64,000 nucleotides of DNA from Photobacterium leiognathi (GCF_030685535.1 NZ_CP131601.1:1612001-1676000), one strand, 5' to 3'. Shown: positions 44,974 through 54,763, counted from the first letter of the stretch. A program made the numbers and translations. Notes: a model not told the origin generated them from the sequence alone.

Positions 44974-45738
44974 TTACTGTTGTGACAAGCTATTATTTTT
45001 CGCTACACCAGCAAGACGGGCTAACTCATCATGGTCAATAATAGTGATGTATTTACCTTTAACACTTAGCATTTCTGATTTTTGGAAACGACCAAGTAGG
45101 CGACTGATCGTTTCAACTGTCAAACCTAGGTAATTACCAATATCACCGCGCGTCATGGTTAAACGGAACTCACGAGGGGAGAAACCACGCTGCGAGAAGC
45201 GTAATGATAAATTGTATAAGAAAGCGGCTAGACGCTCTTCAGCATTCTTTTTAGAAAGCAATAAGATCATCTCTTGGTCGCCTTTGATCTCATTACTCAT
45301 TAAACGCATGATCTGTTGACGAAGCTTTGGCATCTTACCTGACAAGTCATCTAAGATTTCAAATGGAATTTCACAAACCATGGATGTTTCTAATGATTGA
45401 GCAAAACTAGGGTGTTGCATTTCATTGATAGCATCAAAACCTACAAGATCACCAGCTAAGTGGAATGCAGTGATTTGTTCATCACCTTGTTCTGTAATGG
45501 TGTAACTTTTGATCGTACCTGAACGGATAGCATATAGTGATTTTAACTCATCACCTGCTTTAAATAATTCTTGACCTTTTTGGATCGGCTTTTTACGTTC
45601 AATGATTTGATCCAGCTGGTCTAACTCAGACTCATTCAGAGTGAAAGGAATGCATAACTGACTAATACTGCAATCTTGGCAGTGAATAGCACAACCGCCT
45701 GATTGGATACGTTTTGTTGTAAGCTTGTCTGAAATCAT
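44974..45738 (-). CDS. fnr: Oxygen-responsive transcription factor FNR
   Basis: A 254-residue CRP-family regulator nearly identical in pattern to E. coli FNR. Cluster ligands are Cys20, Cys23 and Cys29 in [16 protein letters not shown], with the fourth in [11 protein letters not shown]. The cNMP-like fold, dimer helix and HTH ([20 protein letters not shown]) with specificity residues E-x-x-S-R follow. It switches anaerobic gene expression. Flanked by uspE and the ccoS/ccoI group as in many gammaproteobacteria. A FNR-box-like sequence just upstream suggests autoregulation. Confidence 0.96.
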   Translation of the reverse strand: MISDKLTTKRIQSGGCAIHCQDCSISQLCIPFTLNESELDQLDQIIERKKPIQKGQELFKAGDELKSLYAIRSGTIKSYTITEQGDEQITAFHLAGDLVGFDAINEMQHPSFAQSLETSMVCEIPFEILDDLSGKMPKLRQQIMRLMSNEIKGDQEMILLLSKKNAEERLAAFLYNLSLRFSQRGFSPREFRLTMTRGDIGNYLGLTVETISRLLGRFQKSEMLSVKGKYITIIDHDELARLAGVAKNNSLSQQ

Positions 45739-45755
45739 ATGCCTGTCTAACCAAT

Positions 45756-45769
45756 TTGATGTAGGTCAA
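45756..45769. promoter_or_regulatory. FNR-box-like site upstream of fnr
   Basis: TTGATGTAGGTCAA differs from the FNR consensus TTGAT-N4-ATCAA at one base. It is centred about 25 bases before the fnr start codon, a position suited to autorepression. Confidence 0.65.
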
Positions 45770-45812
45770 TATTTTAACATATTATGAAGCATTATTACGA
45801 GTAATAAAGAGA

Positions 45813-46496
45813 CTACAATATTTGATTGATTGCAATGTAACCAGTTTGAAACCCATAAATTATTAATAATAGGGCACTTATACGCCTAAAAATGCGGTTC
45901 TTGAGCCAGTTCTTTAGTTTATCTGCAAAGCCTCCTACTGCAAGCATCGCAGGTAATGTGCCTAAGCCAAAAGCAAACATCACAGCAGCACCATTTAGAG
46001 CACTTCCAGAAACAGCCGCCCACGTTAATGTCGAATACACTAAGCCGCAAGGTAACCAACCCCAGAGAAAGCCAAAGGGTAATGCTTTGACAAGCGATTT
46101 AAGCGGAAGCAGTGAAGTTGCAATAGGTGATATATGACGCCAAATTTTTTGGCCTGCACGTTCAATTTGACTTAATCCAGCCCACCATTGGTAAATATAT
46201 AACCCCAAAAAAATCATCATTAAAGCGGCGAAAAGTCGCATATATACCAGAGGGTTAGATGTTCCATTAAGAGTTGATATACCCGCTAAAGCGGCACCAA
46301 TTAATCCGCCAGCAATGGTATAGGACACAAGTCGACCGATATTGTAATTTAATAAGTAAATCCAACGTCTTTTTTGATGTGTGTTGTTAGGCATACCGAT
46401 AGTAATTGCGGCAGCAACACCACCACACATCCCAACACAATGACCTGCGCCCATTAGCCCAATAAGAAATGCAGCATAAAAATCTAAACTAGGCAT
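45813..46496 (-). CDS. Sulfite exporter TauE/SafE-like membrane protein of the cco cluster
   Basis: A 227-residue membrane protein with about six helices. It opens PSLDFYAAFLIGLMGAGHCVGMCGGVAAAI; the HCxGMCGG motif marks the group of TauE-like proteins found with ccoI/ccoS and proposed to handle copper for cbb3 oxidase. PFGFLWGWLPCGLVYSTLTW is the second conserved block. The frame extends to 46601, but the ATG at 46496 overlaps the ccoS stop by 8 bases and is the natural start. Confidence 0.87.
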   Translation of the reverse strand: MPSLDFYAAFLIGLMGAGHCVGMCGGVAAAITIGMPNNTHQKRRWIYLLNYNIGRLVSYTIAGGLIGAALAGISTLNGTSNPLVYMRLFAALMMIFLGLYIYQWWAGLSQIERAGQKIWRHISPIATSLLPLKSLVKALPFGFLWGWLPCGLVYSTLTWAAVSGSALNGAAVMFAFGLGTLPAMLAVGGFADKLKNWLKNRIFRRISALLLIIYGFQTGYIAINQIL

Positions 46497-46710
46497 GATC
46501 GTTGTTTTGATCCTTTGACGATTTACTTGCGATTTGATCAGTATTGGAAACTGCGTCTTTGTGTTTAGAATCATCGTCATCAAATAAAATATCGTAGCCA
46601 CGACGCTCTAAATCATCGAACTGCTCACTTTTTACTGCCCATAAAAAGATACCAACGGCTATACAAACAAAAATAATGGCAATGGGAATTAATATGTAAA
46701 GACTTTCCAT
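46489..46710 (-). CDS. ccoS: cbb3-type cytochrome oxidase assembly protein CcoS
   Basis: The protein has 73 residues: an N-terminal TM (LYILIPIAIIFVCIAVGIFL) followed by WAVKSEQFDDLERRGYDILFDDD, the CcoS signature. A long acidic/polar tail follows. It helps insert haem and copper in cbb3 oxidase. It is directly adjacent to ccoI with no gap. Confidence 0.93.
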   Translation of the reverse strand: MESLYILIPIAIIFVCIAVGIFLWAVKSEQFDDLERRGYDILFDDDDSKHKDAVSNTDQIASKSSKDQNNDHA

Positions 46711-49107
46711 TTATTTTAATAACCTTAAAGAATTTGACACAACAATAATCGAGCTTGCTGACATGCCAACCACTGCGATATATGGTGCTACAAGGCCTGA
46801 AACCGCTAATGGGAGAATAATCAGGTTATAGCCTAATGCCCATGATAGGTTTTCACGGATAATTTTACGGGTTTTAATAGCCAATTTTCTTGCTTCAAGA
46901 ATACGCTCTAATTTATCACCAAGTAGTACCATATCTGCTGAAGATTTCGCTATATCTGTACCACCACCCATAGCAACAGAAAGGTGAGCGCCAGCAAGAA
47001 CAGGGGCATCATTGACACCATCACCAACCATTAACACCACATCTGACGATGGCAAACTGCTTAGATAATTCAGCTTTCCTTGCGGACTTTGATTAGCGAC
47101 AACCTCATTAATATGGAGCCGATTTGCTACCGTCTCAGCATGAACAGAATTATCACCTGTTAACATTGTGACTTGAATACCTTGCTGTTGGCATTGCTCT
47201 ACCAATTCTAAGCTTTCTTGACGAATAGGATCATCTAATTTGAAAGCAGCAATAGGTTTATCGTTACAAGATAACCACACGGAATAGTGTTTATTATCAC
47301 TATGAATTACGTCTTTTTCAGATGATAGTGCAAAGTCGTATTTACCAATACGCCACTCATTACCATCGCGATCGGTTTTCAAACCACAACCAATGACATT
47401 TTCTACATTATCGAACAAAACTTCACTACAACGATAAGCGCTAAATGCTTGAGCGATAGGGTGATTAGCGAAACGCTCAAGCTCTGCTGCATACATCAAT
47501 GCTTGTTGTTCCGACATATCACTAAACAGTTTGGTTTCTATTAATCTTACATTGCCTTCCGTCAATGTTCCGGTTTTATCAAGTACTAGGCGATTAACCT
47601 TACATAAGGTTTCAAGAACATGACCACGGCGCAGCAAAATACCAAGTTTCCCAAGCGTTGAGGTTGAACAGGTAATCACTGTTGGTGTTGCTAGAGAAAG
47701 TGCACAAGGGCAGGTTGCGACTAATACAGCAAGGGTGATCCATAGCGCATCTTCTGGTTGGTGTTGATGCCAGTAATACCACGTTACAGCTGCAATGATC
47801 AGGATTGCAGCAACAAAGTAACGAGCAACGTTATCTGCAAGCTCCGCAACCTTTGGCTTTGATAACTGAGCTTCATCTTGAAGACGAACAATATTTGAAA
47901 TCAAAGAGTCATTACGGTTAACCGTGACTATCATTGTGATATTGCCATCACCGTTAATGGTGCCAGCATAGACAGTATCGCCCTTAGCACGTTCAACAGG
48001 TACAGATTCATAGGTTAACATTGATTCGTTAACAGTGGTGAGTCCTTTTTGAATTTCACCATCAGCGGGGAAATGCTCACCAGGCAACACCGTGACAACG
48101 TCACCTATTTTTAAGGTTTTCGCTGCAATTTGCTCTCCATTTGAAAGGGTTGCCATGCTTGGAACCAGCTTTAACAAATTCGCACTAGCTGCTGCGGCTT
48201 GACGACGAGCACGCATTTCCAAAAAGCGCCCAAGCAATAAGAAGAAAGTGAACATAGAAATGGACTCAAAGAAAACTTCACCTTTTTCCATAACGGTTGC
48301 ATATAAACTCGCAGCGTAAGCAAACAGTAATGCGATGGAAACAGGAACATCCATACCAAGTGTAAAAGCTTTTAAATTTCGCCAAGCATTGATGTAGAAA
48401 GGCAGTGCAGAGTAGAGCAATACAGGGGTCGCAAAAATTAAGCTTACCCAACGTAAGTAGTTACGAAACTCATGATCTAAATCACCGAACACCTCAAAAT
48501 ACAAAGCAATTGCCAGCATCATGACTTGCATGGTAGCAATGCCCGCAATACCTAATTTATATAGATATTGCTTCATGGTGTTGTGGTATTGCTGCTCTTG
48601 GGCATCGGCCTCAAAAGGCGAGGCTTTATAGCCAATTTTATGAATAACAGACAGTAAATGGCTAAGTTGTACTTGCTCTGGATCCCACACCAGTAGTGCA
48701 CGGTGTGTCGTTGTGTTCACACGAATAGAAATGACACCTGCTTCGCGTACCAGTTGCTTTTCTATTAACCACGCACAAGCGGCGCAAGAAACACCTTCGA
48801 CAGATAGGGAAACTTCATTGTGGTTTTTATCAGTGGTGCGAACAAAATCTTGTTGAATATCAGCATGATCATAAAGCGATAATGATTGAAGTTGTTCAGG
48901 CACTAAATCAGCTTTCTCAGCTGGCTCAGTCCGGTATTCATAATATGAGGTGAGACCACTTTGAACAATGGTTGTAGCAACGGCTTCGCAGCCAGGACAG
49001 CACATAGGACGTGCTTGACCTAAAATTTCTACTGAGAATGTGCTACCACTTGGAACTAGCTCACCACAATGGTAGCAGTAATGATTTGCATAGTTTTCTT
49101 TTGTCAT
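46711..49107 (-). CDS. ccoI: Copper-exporting P-type ATPase CcoI (FixI)
   Basis: A 798-residue P1B-type ATPase that supplies copper for cbb3 oxidase assembly. It has an N-terminal Cys-rich region (CYHCGE, CCPGCEAVA) and a heavy-metal domain with CxxC in GVSCAACAWLIEK. Membrane helices follow, with the transport motif TCPCALSLATP, the phosphorylation site DKTGTLTEG, the HP motif (NHPIAQAF), and the MVGDGVNDAPVLAGAH hinge. First gene of the ccoI-ccoS-TauE-fnr group. The usual upstream ccoNOQP-ccoG-fixH genes are not adjacent here. AAGGA ribosome site at the start. Confidence 0.94.
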   Translation of the reverse strand: MTKENYANHYCYHCGELVPSGSTFSVEILGQARPMCCPGCEAVATTIVQSGLTSYYEYRTEPAEKADLVPEQLQSLSLYDHADIQQDFVRTTDKNHNEVSLSVEGVSCAACAWLIEKQLVREAGVISIRVNTTTHRALLVWDPEQVQLSHLLSVIHKIGYKASPFEADAQEQQYHNTMKQYLYKLGIAGIATMQVMMLAIALYFEVFGDLDHEFRNYLRWVSLIFATPVLLYSALPFYINAWRNLKAFTLGMDVPVSIALLFAYAASLYATVMEKGEVFFESISMFTFFLLLGRFLEMRARRQAAAASANLLKLVPSMATLSNGEQIAAKTLKIGDVVTVLPGEHFPADGEIQKGLTTVNESMLTYESVPVERAKGDTVYAGTINGDGNITMIVTVNRNDSLISNIVRLQDEAQLSKPKVAELADNVARYFVAAILIIAAVTWYYWHQHQPEDALWITLAVLVATCPCALSLATPTVITCSTSTLGKLGILLRRGHVLETLCKVNRLVLDKTGTLTEGNVRLIETKLFSDMSEQQALMYAAELERFANHPIAQAFSAYRCSEVLFDNVENVIGCGLKTDRDGNEWRIGKYDFALSSEKDVIHSDNKHYSVWLSCNDKPIAAFKLDDPIRQESLELVEQCQQQGIQVTMLTGDNSVHAETVANRLHINEVVANQSPQGKLNYLSSLPSSDVVLMVGDGVNDAPVLAGAHLSVAMGGGTDIAKSSADMVLLGDKLERILEARKLAIKTRKIIRENLSWALGYNLIILPLAVSGLVAPYIAVVGMSASSIIVVSNSLRLLK

Positions 49108-50088
49108 TCCTTACTCTGCCCGAATAACGAAATCGGGGAAGATGTTGGTACGTTTACGCATCCTTGCAACATCCAATCACCTTTAAAAAGTTCAATTAAA
49201 CAAACCAAGCGCCATTTAATAATTCTGGTGTACGAAATTTAGATACTTTTTAAATTAGTATTCATCGTTATTTATATAACAAATATTCCAAACATTAGCG
49301 ATGTAAACTTCGCGAACGTCCACTTCTAACGTTATTAATGTACTTAAGTTATCAAAGGTAAATTAGTTTTATTTGGATTAACAGGTAATAATTCTTCTAA
49401 CGCACCAAAGTATTCCGCCACATTGTAAGATATTTAATTATACCAACGGTTTTCAGGGCAATATCGTGACTAAACTTTTTAGACATTGAGCTGCTACTTG
49501 TGGGCCGGTAAGACTCTGCGAGTTATTTTAAACTTTCCCGCTATATTGTTATTGTCTGATAAGTGTAGTAAGCAAAAGGAAGTATATCTATTAAGCAGAT
49601 ATAATGATCATAAAAATTGTAAATCCAAAATGTGGGTAATGTTGACGCGAGAGCTAATAATTGTCGAAGGCCAGACGTTTTTGAACACATCTGTGCTCTA
49701 TAAGCAAAATTATATCTATAGGATAGGTCTGTTGCGCCTATAACTAAACTTGCTAATAGTAAATTGACGAACGACTGTATAGTTATAGTTTTGTTCAAGC
49801 TGCTTAACTTGGCTCATATTGCATGCTTCCACTATATAATGCTAACTACACTACTTTCCCTGTGCGAACAATAAGTTGTCGCAATACCACCCAAAGCTTA
49901 TAAGAATGCTTATTAAGAGAAGATCAAAATAAGATTCAAATTGCTATTTTTATGTAAAAGTGGCATTTTCATTGCACATAATACTTGAGTTAACAAAGTT
50001 TTGACAGGCGAATAGCCACATAACCTTTACGCTTAAGTAACATTTATGTGAAAACTTTGAACTCTGTAACACAGGAATAAATTCTATA
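49108..50088. other. Long apparently non-coding gap where cbb3 oxidase genes are usually found
   Basis: About 980 bases with no supportable gene. Two 85-codon open frames (49486-49743 + and 49541-49798 -) overlap on opposite strands, lack ribosome sites and look like noise. A 16-codon minus-strand open frame (49161 to 49111, MRKRTNIFPDFVIRAE) ends in the ccoI ribosome site and could be a leader or a relic. A small hairpin (CCCGA/TCGGG) overlaps it. I could not recognise remnants of ccoN, ccoO, ccoP or fixH. Confidence 0.5.
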
Positions 50089-50544
50089 ATGGCAGCAGAA
50101 AAACTGACCCGAGGACGCTTAACTCAAATATTGGTGCTGATGACAGTACTTGTTTCAGCTTTTATTTGGAGAACAGTGACATACAACTCGCCAGAGCAAG
50201 AAGTAAAGGTTGAAGATAATGCAAAAACATGCATGTTAGATACGCAAAATTGCCAATACAAATCGTCAAATAAGACTGTAGAACTGAGCTTATTAACTAA
50301 AGAACTATCAGCACAAACGCCAATTAAATTACAAGTTTCCAACATTGATGTTAAACCTGTTGGTGTGGTTTCAGGCGTGAGTATGAACATGGGAACAGTA
50401 CCTGTTGTGTTTACCAAACAAGGTGATAACACTTGGATTGGTGAGTTTACTGTTCCAGCATGTACTCATAACGAAATGACATGGGGCGTTGATATTAAGA
50501 TCAACGACCAGCCAATAAAAGCGCAATTCGTTGTTAAGAAATAA
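50089..50544 (+). CDS. Membrane-anchored protein, possibly FixH/YtkA-like
   Basis: A 151-residue protein with one N-terminal TM (LTQILVLMTVLVSAFIW) and a periplasmic domain with three Cys (TCML, NCQY, PACTH). The block VSMNMGTVPVVFTKQGDNTW, then IGEFTVPACTHNEMTWGVDI, resembles by eye the YtkA/FixH-like fold, in which Met/Cys residues may bind copper. Uncertain. The position beside ccoI gives mild support. The ribosome site is poor. A perfect stem-loop terminator follows. Confidence 0.7.
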   Translation: MAAEKLTRGRLTQILVLMTVLVSAFIWRTVTYNSPEQEVKVEDNAKTCMLDTQNCQYKSSNKTVELSLLTKELSAQTPIKLQVSNIDVKPVGVVSGVSMNMGTVPVVFTKQGDNTWIGEFTVPACTHNEMTWGVDIKINDQPIKAQFVVKK

Positions 50545-50550
50545 CCAGGA

Positions 50551-50578
50551 AATAGCACTGAATCAGTGCTATTTTTTT
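50551..50578. terminator. Bidirectional terminator
   Basis: AATAGCACTG and CAGTGCTATT, perfect 10-bp arms around AAT, then a T-run. It lies between the convergent 50089 gene and the SDR gene. Confidence 0.93.
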
Positions 50579-51316
50579 ATTCTGAATAAATCATTTTCTT
50601 CGTCATCCCACCATCGATAACGAAATTTTGCCCGGTGATAAAGCCTTGGCTATTCAATAGAAAAGCAACCATTTCTGCAATATCGTCAACATTACCAACT
50701 CGTCCAGATAAGTGCTGTTGATGGTCAATTTCTCTCAATTCACTGTTATCGGTATGAATCCAACCTGGTGAAATACAATTTACTTTAATGTCAGGGGATA
50801 AACTGACAGATAAAGCATGAGTAAGTGAAACAATGCCGCCTTTACTCGCTGCGTAAGCTTCGGTATTTGCTTCCGATTGAAGGTATCTTGTTGAGCTCAT
50901 ATTGATAATATGTCCTTTACTTTCAGTAAGTAAAGGTAAGCATTGCTGACTCATGACTAAAGGGGATGTTAAGTTAACATTTAAAATTCGATGCCATTCG
51001 TCTAAAGGTAATTGCTGTAACGGCGTGTTATATGGATTAGCGATAGCTGCATTATTAACTAAGCCATCAAGCTTGCCGAACTGGGTTGTAATCCAATCTA
51101 ACGTACTTTTAATATCAGAAATTTTGGTTACATCTGCCAAACGAAAACGAATGCGCGGCTCTTCGTTAACGAGATCAAATCCTGCTTGCTCATTAATATC
51201 TAACGCAATAACTGTCATGTTTTTTTGCGTCAAATACTTACAAATCCCTTTGCCGATGCCATTAGCACCGCTCATATGACAATGACAACTTTATTTGAGC
51301 TTGAATGCACGTTCAC
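50577..51316 (-). pseudogene. Short-chain dehydrogenase/reductase, frameshifted near its start
   Basis: From 51275 the minus strand encodes 232 residues of a classical SDR: GANGIGKGICKYL (cofactor loop), LVNNAAIANP (NNAG-like), catalytic Ser in INMSSTRYLQ, and YAASKGGIVSL with Tyr and Lys, ISPGWIHTDN, VIDGGMTKK. The chain lacks the first beta strand. It is found just upstream in another frame: GTG at 51316 behind AAGGA reads VNVHSSSNKVVIV and meets a stop at 51272-51274. Two extra bases (an AT pair in CATAT) at about 51275-51277 explain the break. The internal ATG may allow a shortened product, probably with poor NAD(P) binding. Substrate unknown. Confidence 0.8.
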
Positions 51317-51465
51317 AATCCTTAAGTTACAATTATTTGCAACATGATACGACAAGTTAAGCTAATCTAATAAGATGTAAGTAAGATTATCGCTTAAAGA
51401 GTGCTAATTACTGATAATATCAATCACGAAAGTAAGATTTAATTCAAGGATGAGAGCCTATTGAT

Positions 51466-52629
51466 ATGGATATAACTACAAGCTACTCAATACAAATTTC
51501 ATCTTTTGATGCGATCAATGAAGCGATTGCAAAGCTGAAGGTGAAGATTGCAACGCCTTCGTTATTACTTATTTATTACTCCGAAAAATATGACATTGAT
51601 GTTCTTCAGTCAGAGCTTGAAAAAGCCTATCCAAATACACCGATTCTAGGTTGTACCACTTGCCAAGGTTTAATGACCAACGAAGGGTATTTCAGTGGTA
51701 CAGGTTTGGCACTATGGGCAATTAATGATTTTCATGGTGCTTATGGCACAGCGATCATTTCTAATTTTGACTCTCCCTATGAAATGGCAAGGCAAGCCAC
51801 ATTAAAAGCCATTCATAATAGCGGCCGTATTGGTGAACTCCCATCTTTAATATTGTTACATGCAACACCGGGTTATGAAGAGCAAGTTATTCAAGGAATT
51901 GAAAAAGAACTCGGTAGTACAGTTCCCATTATTGGTGGTTCAGCTGCAGATGATTTCATTGTTGGTAAGTGGCAAATCTTCAATCATGAACAGCGAGCAA
52001 ATGAAGGAATTGGCATTGCTGTTTTCTATCCAAGCTGTGAAGTAAGCTTATCTTTTCATTCGGGATATGCCAGCACGGGTTTATCCGCGATTGCGACAAA
52101 GGTTGAAAATAGGGAAGTGATCGAACTTGATAACAAGCCAGCGTCCGAAGTCTACCTGAAATGGATGGGATTACCTTTTGATGTTAACAGCAATATTATC
52201 AGTGAAAGTAGTTTAAATCCTTTAGGACGTTTTGCTGGCGAATATTTTGATTTACCTTATTTCAAATTGGCACATCCGGCACATATAACTGAGCGTAAAG
52301 GAATTGAAATGTTTGCTGAAGTAAAACAAGGCGAACGTTTATATTTTATGGACGGTACTGATGAGCGTCTGATCTCTAGAGCAAGCCGTGTAGTCAAAGC
52401 AACCAATGGAACAAAGCTGAACCCAATAGGTGGTATCACCATTTTTTGTGCTGGTTGTATGCTTAAAATTCAAAATCGTATGGATGATGTTGCTATTGGT
52501 GTAAATATTGCAATGCAAAATAAGCCTTATGTGTCGCCATTTACTTTTGGTGAACAAGGGCAGTTTATTAGTGGTGAAAATGGGCACGGTAATCTAATGA
52601 TTTCTGCTGCAGTATTTCATGAAGGATAG
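51466..52629 (+). CDS. FIST-domain sensor protein (NosP/VpsV-like)
   Basis: A 387-residue cytoplasmic protein made of FIST_N (LLLIYYSEKYDIDVLQSELE, PILGCTTCQGLMTNEGYF, VPIIGGSAADDF) and FIST_C (GRFAGEYFDLPYFKLAHPAH, ISRASRVVKATNGTKLNPIG, FCAGCMLKIQNRMDD). FIST proteins sense small ligands. Those encoded beside a hybrid kinase of this type include NosP, reported to bind haem and nitric oxide and to control NahK. The gene is 10 bases before the kinase gene, so one operon. V. cholerae has the equivalent pair at a similar place (VpsV/VpsS, by memory). Biofilm or quorum signalling is the likely output. Confidence 0.87.
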   Translation: MDITTSYSIQISSFDAINEAIAKLKVKIATPSLLLIYYSEKYDIDVLQSELEKAYPNTPILGCTTCQGLMTNEGYFSGTGLALWAINDFHGAYGTAIISNFDSPYEMARQATLKAIHNSGRIGELPSLILLHATPGYEEQVIQGIEKELGSTVPIIGGSAADDFIVGKWQIFNHEQRANEGIGIAVFYPSCEVSLSFHSGYASTGLSAIATKVENREVIELDNKPASEVYLKWMGLPFDVNSNIISESSLNPLGRFAGEYFDLPYFKLAHPAHITERKGIEMFAEVKQGERLYFMDGTDERLISRASRVVKATNGTKLNPIGGITIFCAGCMLKIQNRMDDVAIGVNIAMQNKPYVSPFTFGEQGQFISGENGHGNLMISAAVFHEG

Positions 52630-52639
52630 GTAGCCGATA

Positions 52640-54742
52640 ATGATAAGTTCAGAATCAGAAAAGCTACAGGAAACGGTTATTGATTTGCTCCGTAGCCAAG
52701 AGCGTGAAAGCCAACTTCAAGATGAAAATGAAGCGATCTTAGAAGGCATTTCAGCAATGGCTGGCGCAAACGATAAACGTCAGGTATTCAATAGCTTATT
52801 AGAAGTTCTTCGGAAATTTATTGGGTTTGCTCAAGCGTTAGTTTTAACCCGTGAAGATGATCAATCTATGCTTGATGTCCTAGTCAGCACAGATAATCGA
52901 TTTGGTACAAGTTCTTGGCAAATAGAAACCACTTTTAAACGAGCCATCAACGGTGAATGTATTGCCTTATACTCTCCGAAAGATGTGATTGAGTTTCGAG
53001 ATCAACCCAAAGTTATATTAGATGAATATCAATCAGCACTTCTAACAGGGGTTAAAGTTAGCTCAAGTGATGCCGTCATGATTTTAATGAGTCATGATAA
53101 AAGTCAATTCACACCACGTTGCCGTCGAGTACTGAATAGATTTCGACCATTATTGGCTCGCGCTATTATCGATATTGATTATCGCGAAAGACTACAATCA
53201 CTCGTTGCAGCAAGAACACAACAGCTAACTTTCAGTCAACAACGTTTCAAAGATTTTGCAAAAACAGCAGGTGACTGGTTTTGGGAAATTGATATCAATT
53301 TTAATTTCACTTATATATCAGAACCCCATATCGCAAATTACCCAATCACATGTGATAACTTCATTGAGTTTTTTCAAGACTATCCACAATTTCAAAAGAA
53401 ACTTGAGCTTAAATTAGCAGAGCAAGTGGTATTTGAAGACTTAGAATGGAATATAAAAAAAACCAATAGTGAACAATGGTTTAACTTTAGTGGTACGCCT
53501 TATTTTGACAAGTATGGAAAACTTCAAGGATATCGCGGCACGGCGAAAAATATTACTAGCCGTAAGAAAAGATTGTTTGATCTACAAGAAGCACGTAAGC
53601 AAGCAGAAAGTGCAAACAAAGCCAAATCACAATTCATTGCGATGATGAGCCATGAGATCAGAACACCGTTAAATGCGGTACTTGGTTTAATGGAATCATT
53701 GTCATTATCTGGCTTAGACAGTAAGCAGAAATTATGGCTATCGCAGATGGATCAATCAGCGCATTTACTATTGACCATTATTAACGACATTTTGGATTTA
53801 TCACGAATTGAATCGGGGAGCTTTAGACTTTTTAACAGTGACATCAATATAGTTGAAAGTATCAAGTTAGTCGCAGATCAATTGTCACCACAGGCAACAA
53901 AAAAGAATGTGCAGTTACAGTGTGAAATTGATGATTCTATACCAAAGCAAATTTATGGCGACAAGAATAGAATCGCACAGGTCTTATTTAATCTGATTGG
54001 TAATGCTGTGAAGTTTACCAGTGTCGGATCAGTACGCATCGTAGCGAGAAAAATCGAAGAAACAATTGAGATAGCGGTTATTGATACTGGTATTGGAATT
54101 GCAAAAGATGCACAGGAAAATATCTTTAATCCATTTCATCAAGCGGATGGCAGTATCACACGCCGATATGGCGGAACAGGATTAGGCTTGGCAATTAGCC
54201 AATACTTAATTGAAAAAATGAAAGGCAAGATCTCACTAGAAAGTGAACTTGGAACTGGCAGCTGCTTTAAAATCTCGATCCCAATTGTTTATCCGTCACT
54301 CACAAGCTGTGAAAGTGATACACAGTCAAAACATAAGTCAAATTGCTCGCTAAACATTTTACTTGCTGAAGATAGTAATACTAATCAGTTAGTAGCTAAG
54401 TTAATGCTTGAACGTCGCGGACATAAAGTTGCGATAACTAATAACGGCAAAGAGGCTATAAATGTACTGTTACAGGGTCACAATAAGTTTGATTTAGTGC
54501 TAATGGATATTTCAATGCCAGTTTTAGATGGCTTAGAGGCAACCAAACAGCTTAGAAAGAAAGAAATTAGCATTCCAATTGTCGCTTTAACCGCAAATGC
54601 TATGCAAAGTGACCAGAAAATCTACCATGAGATCGGTATGGATGGATTTTTGGCAAAACCAATCTGTTCAAATGAGCTCGATCAGTTACTGGAAAGATAC
54701 CAGGAACTTAAAGAAAAACAATCAACCATAACAACCCAGTGA
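52640..54742 (+). CDS. Hybrid sensor histidine kinase/response regulator (NahK/VpsS-like)
   Basis: A 700-residue soluble hybrid kinase: N-terminal coiled coil, GAF-like domain (about 45-180), coiled coil, PAS domain (about 210-310, WFWEIDINFNFTYIS to RGTAKNITSRKK), then HisKA with His338 in MMSHEIRTPLNAVLG. HATPase follows (NLIGNAVKFT, DTGIGIAKDAQ, GTGLGLAISQYL), and a C-terminal receiver has Asp623 in LVLMDISMPVLDG. No membrane span, so input comes from the FIST partner encoded before it. The phosphoryl group presumably goes to an Hpt protein encoded elsewhere. Confidence 0.92.
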   Translation: MISSESEKLQETVIDLLRSQERESQLQDENEAILEGISAMAGANDKRQVFNSLLEVLRKFIGFAQALVLTREDDQSMLDVLVSTDNRFGTSSWQIETTFKRAINGECIALYSPKDVIEFRDQPKVILDEYQSALLTGVKVSSSDAVMILMSHDKSQFTPRCRRVLNRFRPLLARAIIDIDYRERLQSLVAARTQQLTFSQQRFKDFAKTAGDWFWEIDINFNFTYISEPHIANYPITCDNFIEFFQDYPQFQKKLELKLAEQVVFEDLEWNIKKTNSEQWFNFSGTPYFDKYGKLQGYRGTAKNITSRKKRLFDLQEARKQAESANKAKSQFIAMMSHEIRTPLNAVLGLMESLSLSGLDSKQKLWLSQMDQSAHLLLTIINDILDLSRIESGSFRLFNSDINIVESIKLVADQLSPQATKKNVQLQCEIDDSIPKQIYGDKNRIAQVLFNLIGNAVKFTSVGSVRIVARKIEETIEIAVIDTGIGIAKDAQENIFNPFHQADGSITRRYGGTGLGLAISQYLIEKMKGKISLESELGTGSCFKISIPIVYPSLTSCESDTQSKHKSNCSLNILLAEDSNTNQLVAKLMLERRGHKVAITNNGKEAINVLLQGHNKFDLVLMDISMPVLDGLEATKQLRKKEISIPIVALTANAMQSDQKIYHEIGMDGFLAKPICSNELDQLLERYQELKEKQSTITTQ

Positions 54743-54763
54743 TTCGATGTGATCGAATCACTG
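54737..54763. repeat. Perfect 12-bp inverted repeat across the hybrid-kinase stop codon
   Basis: CAGTGATTCGAT and ATCGAATCACTG are exact reverse complements around GTG. The first arm contains the final Gln codon and the TGA stop. No T-run follows, so it is either a weak terminator, an mRNA 3' stabiliser or a protein-binding dyad. Confidence 0.7.

Noticed and set aside
49486..49798. Two opposing 85-codon ORFs in the gap after ccoI
   Set aside because: They overlap on opposite strands, lack ribosome sites and have no protein-like pattern.
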